A stretch of 64,000 nucleotides of DNA from Croceibacterium selenioxidans (GTDB lineage: Bacteria > Pseudomonadota > Alphaproteobacteria > Sphingomonadales > Sphingomonadaceae). Both the position numbers and the translations under genes were made by a program. The stretch's first letter is position 1. Each line of letters begins with the position of its first letter. Under the pieces are notes generated by a model. The model ran no database searches and had not been told where the DNA came from. It worked only from the letters and a program-made list of their open reading frames with translations. The DNA lies in the NCBI RefSeq assembly GCF_018599195.1, contig NZ_JAHFVK010000001.1, forward strand, positions 1 through 64,000, written 5' to 3'. Below are positions 8,521-15,575 of this stretch, in pieces.

Positions 8521-9081
8521 ATGCTTGTCGGATACGCTCGCACCTCGACGTTCGATCAAATCGCCGGTCTAGAGGCGCAGATCGAGCACCTGGTTGCAAC
8601 GGGTTGCAAGGTCTTTGCCGAGCAGGTCTCATCGGTCGCTGAACGTCCTCAACTCGATGCTGCGCTGGACTTCGTGCGTGAGGGCGACACACTCGTCGTC
8701 ACGCGGCTCGACCGCCTCGCTCGTTCTACCGCCGACCTGTTGCGGATCGTAAGCGTTCTGGAGGCCAAAGGGGTGTCGCTCCGGGTGATCGACTTCGGTG
8801 GAAGCGAGATGGACACCCAATCGCCCGCAGGCCGCCTGACGCTCACGATGTTCGGAGCTTTGGCCCAATTTGAGCGGGAGTTGATGCTTGTTCGTCAGCG
8901 CGAAGGCATTGAGCGGGCCAAGCGCTTGGGGCGCTATCGAGGAAGGGCACCGACCGCACGCGCCAAACTGCTCGATATCAAGCGCCTCGCGGGAGAAGGA
9001 TTAAGAGCGCCTGATATTGCCAAAAAACTGGGCGTCTCCCGAGCCTCGGTCTACCGTCTGTTGGCTGAGGCCCGCCCATGA
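8521..9081 (+). CDS. Serine recombinase (resolvase/invertase family)
   Basis: The product is 186 residues, the standard length of small serine recombinases such as Hin, Gin and Tn3 resolvase. VGYARTSTFDQ carries the nucleophilic serine near residue 9, VTRLDRLARS the catalytic arginines, and the long dimerisation helix QFERELMLVRQREGIERAK follows. A C-terminal helix-turn-helix ends the protein (APDIAKKLGVSRASVYRLLAE). AGGA lies seven bases before the ATG. An inverted repeat TAGCAA-N5-TTGCTA at 8494-8510, immediately upstream, could be an operator or recombination half-site. The stop overlaps the next gene as ATGA, so this is a two-gene unit. No invertible segment is obvious nearby. Confidence 0.9.
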   Translation: MLVGYARTSTFDQIAGLEAQIEHLVATGCKVFAEQVSSVAERPQLDAALDFVREGDTLVVTRLDRLARSTADLLRIVSVLEAKGVSLRVIDFGGSEMDTQSPAGRLTLTMFGALAQFERELMLVRQREGIERAKRLGRYRGRAPTARAKLLDIKRLAGEGLRAPDIAKKLGVSRASVYRLLAEARP

Positions 9082-9593
9082 GCAAACTTTTTGCCCGGCT
9101 TACCGGCGAACTCGAAGACATTTGCAGGCCAGGCTTTGACGACGACTTTCCCGAGGATGTTCTTATCCAGATGCAGGTTGAGAAGGCTATCGCGGCAGGC
9201 CATCCCTTACCTCGCTGGGGTTGGGGCACTCCTCGACCCTATAACGGCAGCAGTGGGATCGAACGAATAATGGGGTGGCAGAAGTTGCGGATCGCAGAAC
9301 AACTGCGGCTGCTCATCCCCGCTAATTGCTGCTCAATCTGCCGTACATCGGGAGCGGAGCACAGACATGCTGAGTGCTATTTCCGGCCCTTGGCGATCAA
9401 GCAAGTCTGCCGCTCATGCCATTTTCGCGTTCATAGACGCTTTTTCGATCCGCCTCGTTGGCGTGCTTTCGTTGAAGAACATTCGAGACCCGGCGACTGG
9501 GCCATCTCATTGCGAACGATTGAGTTGAACCGGGACGAGGCAATTCAGATCGCTGCGGCTCCGGATATATTCGCTTCCCTTGCGATGCGATGA
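9078..9593 (+). CDS. Cys/His zinc-binding protein, HNH-nuclease-like
   Basis: The product is 171 residues. Its central segment reads CCSICRTSGAEHRHAECYF, then RPLAIKQVCRSCHFRVHRRF. The Cys-x2-Cys, His-x-His, Cys-x2-Cys-His and final Val-His spacing resembles the zinc-supported beta-beta-alpha core of HNH endonucleases, although a canonical HNH triad is not certain. It starts inside the stop of the serine recombinase (ATGA at 9078-9081), which indicates co-translation. It could assist recombination or be an independent nuclease. A simple structural zinc finger is the main alternative. Confidence 0.5.
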   Translation: MSKLFARLTGELEDICRPGFDDDFPEDVLIQMQVEKAIAAGHPLPRWGWGTPRPYNGSSGIERIMGWQKLRIAEQLRLLIPANCCSICRTSGAEHRHAECYFRPLAIKQVCRSCHFRVHRRFFDPPRWRAFVEEHSRPGDWAISLRTIELNRDEAIQIAAAPDIFASLAMR

Positions 9594-9616
9594 CGCTAAC
9601 TTTTTCGGGGGTTTAA

Positions 9617-10195
9617 ATGGGGGGTTCGATGAGGGTTTGGGAGAAAGCGTGCCCGCGATGCCGGGAAACGATAAAAAAGGCCGCCCATCTTTGTAAGCAT
9701 TGCGGCCATCGGTTTTCCGAGGCGGAGATCGCGGCCGGTTCCAATGGACAACAGAACAACACGATCAAGGGTCTGACCTACTTCGCGATAGTCGTGGGGC
9801 TCGTGTTGCTCGCTCGGTTCTGCGCGTCGGATAAGGACGGGTCGAAAGTTGGCAATGCCAGTTCGGATACCAAGGCAAGCGAAAACCCATACGCGGACGG
9901 CGGTAAGCAGGTCGCGTGGATTGAGGTGTCAAAGGATGCAATCCGAACGCGCTTGAGAGACCCGGACAGTGCGCAATTCCGAGAAGTTCACTTCTATTCG
10001 GGTGGCAAAGCACCCGTCGCTTGCGGCGAGGTCAATGCCAAGAATGGCTTCGGAGGATACACAGGCTACGAACGTTTTGTCGCTGCGGGCAACGTCGACG
10101 GCCTAGCGTTTCTTGCCTCCGATCTCACCTCATCGTCCGAAATGGACAAGGTCTGGGAAACGATGTGCGTCAAGGCTCCGACCGACAGCCAGTAG
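9617..10195 (+). CDS. Zinc-ribbon membrane-anchored protein of unknown function
   Basis: The product is 192 residues. The N-terminus has a zinc ribbon (CPRCRETIKKAAHLCKHCG), then one hydrophobic segment at about 52-68 (LTYFAIVVGLVLLARF). The C-terminal domain contains IRTRLRDPDSAQFREVHF and CGEVNAKNGFGGYTGYERF, a block seen in many short phage and plasmid proteins of unknown function. The start may be the ATG at 9617 or the in-frame ATG at 9629. The topology places the zinc ribbon in the cytoplasm and the second domain probably outside. No function is proposed. Confidence 0.6.
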   Translation: MGGSMRVWEKACPRCRETIKKAAHLCKHCGHRFSEAEIAAGSNGQQNNTIKGLTYFAIVVGLVLLARFCASDKDGSKVGNASSDTKASENPYADGGKQVAWIEVSKDAIRTRLRDPDSAQFREVHFYSGGKAPVACGEVNAKNGFGGYTGYERFVAAGNVDGLAFLASDLTSSSEMDKVWETMCVKAPTDSQ

Positions 10196-10530
10196 ACCTG
10201 CCCCCCCTTGAAGGCTCCCCCGTGGAGGCGTTGGGGTGTGGTGATCTCGGTTGCTGGGTTCCGTGCCTCGGAATTGTCTCACCCTTCTTGGATCGCTCCG
10301 AATGGTTTCATCGCTGGGTTGGTTTGATCATCAACGACGCATTCTGCATCTTCGCTCAAAATGTTGTGATCAGTTAAGATGGTCGAATTGAGTAACTTCA
10401 TGGCAAATTATGAAATGGTAATCTACACGAGTAGAATACATGAAGAGATGAAACAAAATTCTTAGCTAAAATTGTTGATACCATGCGAAAATATGAATAA
10501 CTCACCGCCTCAAACGAAAGGTTGGTGTGT
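10196..10530. other. AT-rich leader before the replication-like gene
   Basis: This 335-bp gap changes from GC-rich to strongly AT-rich at about 10370-10505. An inverted repeat TCTAC-ACGA-GTAGA lies at 10422-10435. Its position directly upstream of a replication-initiator-like gene would suit a promoter or an origin of replication, but I see no clear iteron array and the origin idea is inference. Confidence 0.35.
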
Positions 10531-11805
10531 ATGACAGTAGTTGAATTTGACGTCGCCAAGCCAGCGGTGGTGAAGAAGCCTCCCACCGCGCTCACCGCCA
10601 CTCAGACGATCATCCGCGAATGGATGCCGCACCTCTCCGCCAGCGAGTTCGTCGTGGTGATGGTGCTGCTGGATCGTACCCTCGGCTGGCAGAAGACCCG
10701 CGCCACGTTCAGCCTCGACCGAGTGCTCAACGGCGACAAGATATACAGCGGCATGAGCAACACGGTGTCGCGGCGTTCGCTTTTTCGCGCCCTCGCTAGG
10801 CTCGAACTCAAGGGTATGATTGCTCGCCATCATCATCCGGAGGGCAAGCAAATCAAGGTATCTTCCGTCAATCTCGGGTGGTCTTCCGCCATGCTTAACG
10901 TCCCGGAGCGCCTCAAAACCGGTGCCGCTGTGACACTTGACCAGTGTCAGGCTGGCACGGGGGCAGTGCCACAGTGGCACACGAGAGAAAGTAATCCGGG
11001 AGAAGGAAGTCTGGAGAACGAAAACTATGCTGAGCCTGCGTCTCAGCGCACCATTGATCCGAGCGAATTGATCCGGGAAGCAAGAGAAGAAGTTTCCGCC
11101 CGCCGCAAGCCTCGCCCGGCCGCCAAGATCATGAAACTGAAAGACCGGGTCGACGCCGCTCAGGCTCAGTGGCGGGCTGCCATCAGCGAGGTTCACCCGA
11201 CCGGCGCTGTCCTGACGTGGAACGTCCGCGAAGTTCACATGGTCAAGAACAAGGCCAAGGGCTGGCTCCACACCGACCGCATCACCTTCCCGGACTTCAT
11301 CGGATGGTGCGCCAGAAGCTGGGCCAGCGTATGCCGGACCCAGCTTTCGTGGATGACCAAATCTTCGCCACCGAAGACGCCGAACATCGGGTTCTTGGTC
11401 TCGTTCATCGACCACTTCGCTGACGCTTGGGCGGGCGGCGATCTGGACGCGTGGATGAACGAGGATCAGCGCACCGTGTACGACAAGCTAGTCGCCTCCG
11501 GCCACAGTCACGACGAGGCGCTGCACGAGATGTCGAAGCGCGAGGCCGTGTCGATCATGCGGGACGAGAACCGCAAGGTGACTACCGACGCCAACCAGAA
11601 GCTGCGTGAGGCCGACCTCAAGGTGAAGCGAGCCGAGCGGCTGGAGAACATGCCGATCCATCCCCGGTCCCCGCTGGCGCAGCGCATCCGCCAAGGCGAT
11701 GCCGTGAACCCACCGCCCCGGACCCGCATCCGCACCGAGGAAGACCTCAAGGCTATCGACTGGGGCAACATGCCGGTACTTGATCCGAACTGGGAGCCGC
11801 TGTGA
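10531..11805 (+). CDS. Winged-helix replication-initiator-like protein
   Basis: The product is about 424 residues. The first 110 residues look like a winged helix (LSASEFVVVMVLLDRTLGWQ, then SRRSLFRALARLELKGMIAR), the arrangement found in N-terminal domains of phage replication proteins and plasmid initiators. The middle is lysine/arginine-rich. The C-terminal part has a long charged helical stretch (about 320-385), consistent with oligomerisation or helicase-loader contact. The ATG at 10531 has GAAAGG nine bases upstream; in-frame GTG 10525 and TTG 10522 are alternatives. An AT-rich leader precedes it. Assignment as a replication protein rests on domain architecture and island context, not on a specific family hit. 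Confidence 0.5.
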   Translation: MTVVEFDVAKPAVVKKPPTALTATQTIIREWMPHLSASEFVVVMVLLDRTLGWQKTRATFSLDRVLNGDKIYSGMSNTVSRRSLFRALARLELKGMIARHHHPEGKQIKVSSVNLGWSSAMLNVPERLKTGAAVTLDQCQAGTGAVPQWHTRESNPGEGSLENENYAEPASQRTIDPSELIREAREEVSARRKPRPAAKIMKLKDRVDAAQAQWRAAISEVHPTGAVLTWNVREVHMVKNKAKGWLHTDRITFPDFIGWCARSWASVCRTQLSWMTKSSPPKTPNIGFLVSFIDHFADAWAGGDLDAWMNEDQRTVYDKLVASGHSHDEALHEMSKREAVSIMRDENRKVTTDANQKLREADLKVKRAERLENMPIHPRSPLAQRIRQGDAVNPPPRTRIRTEEDLKAIDWGNMPVLDPNWEPL

Positions 11806-11912
11806 TCGCAGCAAATACTATATACCGTAAGTCATATTCGATTTGGGATGTCATCCAACTTTTTATGTCAATCTTTTTTTCTTGAAGTTTTCGGTGGATT
11901 TTCTAGTTTTTC

Positions 11913-12176
11913 ATGGTGTCTTTTTTACTTGGAACGCCAATGATCCGCCGTATTGCTCAAGAGCCGCAACTTCCTAATCCGCCGAGAAGGCGTAAGTTGC
12001 AGGCAACTTTCAAGAAGGTCGATCTCAAGCGGGCTGTTGATGCCGCGCTAAGCGTAGGGCTGCATATTGGCAGCGTTGAGATACGGCCAGACGGCACAAT
12101 TAGCCTGACTACCCTAGAAGCTGCACGGGGACACAGGCCAAGTGACGCTTTTTCGGAGTGGGCTGACAAGCTTTGA
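11913..12176 (+). CDS. Small protein upstream of integrase, excisionase-like candidate
   Basis: The product is 87 residues, or 78 if it starts at the ATG at 11940. It is basic at the N-terminus (PPRRRKLQATFKKVDLKRAVDAA) and carries VEIRPDGTISL. Short proteins with this K/R-rich start and an IxPDGxI strand are often encoded directly upstream of tyrosine integrases in alphaproteobacterial islands. Its stop overlaps the integrase start as TTGA (12173-12176), so the two are co-translated. It may control direction of recombination, but no excisionase fold is proven. The 107-bp leader upstream is very AT-rich. Confidence 0.5.
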   Translation: MVSFLLGTPMIRRIAQEPQLPNPPRRRKLQATFKKVDLKRAVDAALSVGLHIGSVEIRPDGTISLTTLEAARGHRPSDAFSEWADKL

Positions 12177-13240
12177 AGCGCACGCCTCACCTTGTGCGCA
12201 AGAAGACACGAGTTGGCATCGTCTGGTATATCTACGCTTGGCGCGGTGGACCGCAGGTCTTTCGGTCAGAAGGTCCGAAGCGGCCCCGCCTCGATGCCGA
12301 TATTATGCGGCGTATCGTCGCGGCGGACGAGATGGATAACAGTCCCGATCCTTCCACCCTGCTGGCCCTCATCAGAGATTGGCGTCGCAGCCCGGAATGG
12401 AAACAACTGGCGGACAGCACGAAAAAGACATGGGGATCAGCCCTCGACATGATTGAGGAGAAATGGGGCCGCATTCCTTTGGGCGTGTTCAACGACCCCC
12501 GAATGAAGTCGAAGGTCTTCGACTGGAGGGATAGCCGCAAGGATACGCCAAGAGCAGCGGACATCGGTGTCACGGTCTTGCGTGCCTTACTCAAGTTTGG
12601 CGTGCAGAGGGGGCGTCTCTCCACTAATGTGGCAGCTGATATTTCGAGCCTCTACCGGAACGGTCAGCGAGCCGAGATAATTTGGCTCCCTGACGACCTA
12701 AGGCGCTTCGCCGAGGCTGCGAACCAAGCTGTCAACGATGCCGTCCGACTTGCTTGCCTCACTGGTTTGCGATGCGCCGACTTAGCCGATCTGCGATGGA
12801 GTGAGATTGGAGAGAAGGCGATCATCCGCGTTGCTAGCAAAGTCAGCAGAGGCAAGAGACGCAGGGCGACGGTGACTGTTACACCCCAACTTAGCGAACT
12901 TCTCACAGAGCTTCGATCCCGCAAACGGAAACCTGACGTCGACACAGTGCTTGTTACGTCAGACGGGAGGAGATGGTCGTCGGATGGTCTGGGTAAGCGG
13001 GTCGGCGAAGCCGCCACCAAGGCGGGCATCGTTCACACGGATGGCCGCAGGAAACACTTGCACGATTGCCGTGGTACTTGCGCGACCCAGCTTATGCTTG
13101 ATGGCGCGACCGATCAGGATATTGCTCGGGTATTGGCATGGTCGCCGGAAAGAGTGGCCTCCATTCGGATGGTCTATATTGACCAAGCGAGGACCGTTGT
13201 GGCACTTGCCGACCGCCTTGCCGCTAAGGCTGTAAACTGA
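12173..13240 (+). CDS. Tyrosine recombinase / island integrase
   Basis: The product is 355 residues. The catalytic set is visible: R200 in LTGLRCADLADLRW, a lysine in the 222-229 beta-hairpin, H297-x2-R300 in HLHDCRGTCATQL, W323 at the usual His/Trp position, and the nucleophile Y335 in MVYID. The N-terminal 170 residues fit an arm-binding and core-binding region (DSTKKTWGSALDMIEEKWG). The start is TTG at 12173, overlapping the upstream stop. The gene ends 43 bp from the intact tRNA-Gly and transcribes toward it. It should integrate and excise the island at the tRNA anticodon-stem region. Confidence 0.92.
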   Translation: MKRTPHLVRKKTRVGIVWYIYAWRGGPQVFRSEGPKRPRLDADIMRRIVAADEMDNSPDPSTLLALIRDWRRSPEWKQLADSTKKTWGSALDMIEEKWGRIPLGVFNDPRMKSKVFDWRDSRKDTPRAADIGVTVLRALLKFGVQRGRLSTNVAADISSLYRNGQRAEIIWLPDDLRRFAEAANQAVNDAVRLACLTGLRCADLADLRWSEIGEKAIIRVASKVSRGKRRRATVTVTPQLSELLTELRSRKRKPDVDTVLVTSDGRRWSSDGLGKRVGEAATKAGIVHTDGRRKHLHDCRGTCATQLMLDGATDQDIARVLAWSPERVASIRMVYIDQARTVVALADRLAAKAVN

Positions 13241-13254
13241 CCTGTAAACTGGCC
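13231..13254 (+). repeat. Candidate integrase arm-type sites, right end
   Basis: Two 12-bp units stand in direct tandem: TGTAAACTGACC (13231-13242) and TGTAAACTGGCC (13243-13254), with one difference. They overlap the integrase stop codon and lie about 30 bp from the attachment core. Related sites occur inside the left end at 321 and 373. Presence at both ends and nowhere conspicuous between fits arm-type integrase binding sites. Confidence 0.5.
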
Positions 13255-13282
13255 GGTCTCGACAGTCCAAAAATGGCGGAAA

Positions 13283-13323
13283 TGCGGGTGTAGCTCAATG
13301 GCAGAGCAGAAGCTTCCCAAGCT
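13283..13323 (+). repeat. attR: element-side copy of the 41-bp repeat
   Basis: This copy is identical to 249-289 and forms the 5' half of the functional tRNA-Gly(CCC). Because it lies on the element side of the junction, the island itself supplies the 5' half of the tRNA and whatever promoter now drives it. The identity ends at T13323, in the 3' strand of the anticodon stem, so strand exchange occurred at or before that point. Confidence 0.88.
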
Positions 13324-13357
13324 TACGACGAGGGTTCGATTCCCTTCACCCGCTCCA
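13284..13357 (+). tRNA. tRNA-Gly (anticodon CCC)
   Basis: The gene is 74 bases with the encoded CCA end. It has acceptor strands GCGGGTG and CACCCGC with discriminator T, D-arm GCTC/GAGC, an anticodon loop TTCCCAA with CCC at 13316-13318, and T-loop GGTTCGATTCC. It matches the known bacterial glyU-type tRNA pattern. It reads GGG codons. The 5' half comes from the integrated island (see attR), the 3' half from the chromosome. Confidence 0.95.
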
Positions 13358-13613
13358 CCGCAATATCGATCGCCTGGTTTTCCATTTGGCCTTTGCAGTA
13401 GGGGCTGGCCGCGGACTCACTGAACGTCCGCGAGCCAGGCGCCCCTTGGCTGCTGCCTGGCACGCGGCGCATCGCCAGCGTTCCGTTCGAGGTGCCGGTC
13501 ATGCGCGAAACGATGCAATTCCACTCGACGCGGCAGTTCCACCCGGATTGGCGGCTGCTCCATTGGGAATAGAAGCATTTGGCGGGAAGGATAACCTGAG
13601 TTAGCGTCACCGG

Positions 13614-14636
13614 ATGACCGACAGCCGGCTTCTTGACCGTCTGATGCAAGTCGCCGGACGGGCACAGGCCTGGGCGGAGTCCCCGCTGGCTTCCAGGATA
13701 CGCAAGGGCTTCAACGCTCTCCTTTCGATCCTCATCCTGATGTTGCTCGCCCGGGCGATCGCGCAGGTCGGCTGGCACGAAGTGGTGGCGGTGGTTCCCG
13801 CTTCTGCGCTGTTCTGGATCTTGTTCGTAAGTTCCTATCTTCTGCAACCCTTCATGGAGTGGTTCATCTACCGGCACTGGTGGAAGTTCGGCTGGGGCGC
13901 GATGGGCATTTTCCTGCGCATGCGGGTGATGAACGACGCGCTGTTCAGTTACTCCGGCCACACCTACCTGCTGGTCTGGGCCGCGCGCCGGATGGGCATT
14001 CAGTTCGATCCCCAGGGACCCAAGCCAAAGATCTTCGGCCGGGGCGATGGCCCGGGCGTGGATCCGGCGAAGAACCCGTTTGCCGCCGTGAAGGACATGG
14101 CCATCACATCCGGCCTGGCCGGAAACTTCGCCACGCTGGTCCTGCTGTTGATCACGTTGACGATGGATGGCGCATCAGTGCTGAGCGCGGCCCTCGACCC
14201 CCGGACACTGCGAATCCTGACCTGGAGCTTCGTACTGATGATCCTGCTGAACATCGGGATTCTCGTGTTCAGGGGCAAAGTCATGAGCCTCCCGGTCAAG
14301 GAGAACATGTTCGCCTTCCGCTGGCACCTGTTCCGGGTGCTGGCGGTCCAGGCACTGCTGGTCGGAAGCTGGGCCGTGGCCTTGCCCGGAATCACCTTCC
14401 AGAACTGGTTCCTGCTCGGCGCGCTGCGCATGGTGATCATGCGCATGCCCATCCCCAACAAGGAAATCCTGTTTGCCGCTCTCGCGGTCAGCCTGACGGA
14501 GGACGCCTCGGTCGAAGTTGCCGCGTTGATGGCTGCGCAGGGCGCGCTCCAGCTGGTGTTCCACGCGCTATCGTGGGGCGCTGCGGCGGCTCTCGAGGCT
14601 TCCGCCGGCCAAGAGGATGCCCCCAACCGATCCTGA
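13614..14636 (+). CDS. Conserved multi-pass membrane protein
   Basis: The product is 340 residues with several hydrophobic segments, at roughly 35-55, 60-78, 105-125, 160-180, 200-222 and 235-260, and a soluble loop around 128-155. I do not recognise the family. The arrangement is loosely like lysylphosphatidylglycerol-synthase-type membrane domains, but no diagnostic motif is visible. The ATG at 13614 has only a weak ribosome site. GC-rich codon use fits the chromosome, so this is the first clear core gene right of the island. Confidence 0.6.
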   Translation: MTDSRLLDRLMQVAGRAQAWAESPLASRIRKGFNALLSILILMLLARAIAQVGWHEVVAVVPASALFWILFVSSYLLQPFMEWFIYRHWWKFGWGAMGIFLRMRVMNDALFSYSGHTYLLVWAARRMGIQFDPQGPKPKIFGRGDGPGVDPAKNPFAAVKDMAITSGLAGNFATLVLLLITLTMDGASVLSAALDPRTLRILTWSFVLMILLNIGILVFRGKVMSLPVKENMFAFRWHLFRVLAVQALLVGSWAVALPGITFQNWFLLGALRMVIMRMPIPNKEILFAALAVSLTEDASVEVAALMAAQGALQLVFHALSWGAAAALEASAGQEDAPNRS

Positions 14637-14695
14637 CCGGCGCTGTGGCTCAGCCTTGATCCAGTGATAGCAAGTCTATGCTCCCCGCGCGTTGA

Positions 14696-14730
14696 CTCAC
14701 ATTCTCAATTGAATAAGTTGAGAATGTGAG
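14696..14730. promoter_or_regulatory. 13-bp perfect inverted repeat
   Basis: CTCACATTCTCAA (14696-14708) and TTGAGAATGTGAG (14718-14730) are exact inverted copies with a 9-base loop. The site is notably AT-rich for the region and lies between the membrane protein gene and the amidotransferase gene. No T-run follows, so a regulator-binding operator is as likely as a terminator hairpin. The GAGAAT half resembles parts of Fur-type boxes, but this is only a resemblance. Confidence 0.45.
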
Positions 14731-14844
14731 GTGCCTGATTTCCACCTCGCCTTGCTCCCGGCAACCTGAGCCACGGGAAAGCGGCTGCCGCCCTGCTGAC
14801 GGTCGCTCCGAAGGGTTGCGGGGTCGTTTTTGGAGCAGACGAAG

Positions 14845-15543
14845 TTGAAGACCGGGTTGATCATTCGCCATGTGCCCTTTGAAGGGATTGCCGGTTACCG
14901 GGAACCGATCGAGGCTGCGGGTTATCATCTCGAACGGATCGACGTCGCCGATCCCGCATTCTCCACCTTGGACCTGCGCCAGCCCGATCTGCTGATCATG
15001 ATGGGCGGGCCGATGGGGGTCTATGAGCAAGAGCGCTATCCCTGGATCCGCTGCCAGCTGCGGCGTCTTGCGCTGCGGCTGGAACTCGACCGGCCGACGC
15101 TGGGGGTGTGCTTCGGGGCGCAGATGATCGCCGCGGCGCTAGGCGCCCAGGTCTATCGCGGACCGGTGAGCGAAGTTGGCTTTCATCAGTTGCAGATCGC
15201 CGAGATCCCCGCGGCCGGACCGCTACGTCATCTCGACGGAGTTCCGCTGCTGCACTGGCACAGCGATTCCTTCGAACTGCCCGAGGGCGCCGAACTGCTC
15301 GCCTCAAGCAAACTCTATCGCCACCAGGCTTTCCGCAGGGGGGTCAATACCCTGGGCCTGCAGTTCCACGCCGAGATGGGGGTCGACGAGCGATTCCATG
15401 CCTGGACCGCGAGTTGGCCGGAAGACATCGCTGCGAGCGGTACCACCGTCGAACGGTTGCGTGACGATCACGACCGGCATGGACCGCGCGCGGTCAAGGC
15501 CGGGCAGTCCATGATTGCCGAGTGGCTGACGACCTTGCACTGA
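14845..15543 (+). CDS. Class I glutamine amidotransferase-like protein
   Basis: The product is about 232 residues, a lone GATase1 domain like GMP-synthase-type amidotransferase proteins. The nucleophile elbow GVCFGAQMIAAALGA carries the catalytic Cys; LQFHAEM supplies His and Glu. MMGGPMGVYEQERYPW is the conserved oxyanion region. No synthetase domain is fused, so the acceptor reaction is unknown; members often release ammonia for, or hydrolyse, gamma-glutamyl compounds. TTG at 14845 has GGAG nine bases upstream and gives a clean MKTGLIIRH start; TTG at 14830 is the alternative. A 13-bp inverted repeat stands upstream. Confidence 0.82.
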   Translation: MKTGLIIRHVPFEGIAGYREPIEAAGYHLERIDVADPAFSTLDLRQPDLLIMMGGPMGVYEQERYPWIRCQLRRLALRLELDRPTLGVCFGAQMIAAALGAQVYRGPVSEVGFHQLQIAEIPAAGPLRHLDGVPLLHWHSDSFELPEGAELLASSKLYRHQAFRRGVNTLGLQFHAEMGVDERFHAWTASWPEDIAASGTTVERLRDDHDRHGPRAVKAGQSMIAEWLTTLH

Positions 15544-15545
15544 TA

Positions 15546-15569
15546 CGGGGTGGGCCGAAGCCCACCCCG
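15546..15569. terminator. Bidirectional hairpin between convergent genes
   Basis: CGGGGTGGGC (15546-15555), loop CGAA, GCCCACCCCG (15560-15569) form a ten-pair GC-rich stem. It sits between the amidotransferase stop and the convergent OmpA-like stop. There is no strong T-run, but the position fits a shared terminator. Confidence 0.65.
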
Positions 15570-15575
15570 CGTGTC

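Larger units (their letters stand above)
290..13323. mobile_element. Integrative genomic island in tRNA-Gly(CCC), 13.0 kb
   Basis: The element is bounded by the 41-bp repeat at 249-289 and 13283-13323. A tyrosine recombinase gene ends 43 bp before the intact tRNA. The cargo includes an NTPase, nuclease-like and HEPN-like proteins, a serine recombinase and a replication-initiator-like protein. Several cargo genes and gaps (6.3-7.4 kb, 10.2-10.5 kb, 11.8-11.95 kb) are clearly more AT-rich than the flanking chromosome, which supports horizontal acquisition. No phage structural or conjugation genes are present. If excised, one copy of the repeat would remain and restore the original tRNA. Confidence 0.88.

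Noticed and set aside
290-13323. Complete prophage
   Set aside because: No terminase, portal, capsid, tail or lysis genes were found, only an integrase, recombinase and replication-like genes.
13323-13961. Minus-strand frame overlapping the tRNA and the membrane protein gene
   Set aside because: Its C-terminus is antisense to the tRNA (the familiar VKGIEPSS artefact) and its N-terminus is antisense to a core gene. The section at about 13360-13612 reads somewhat like a cysteine-containing protein, but no independent start or end supports a gene.
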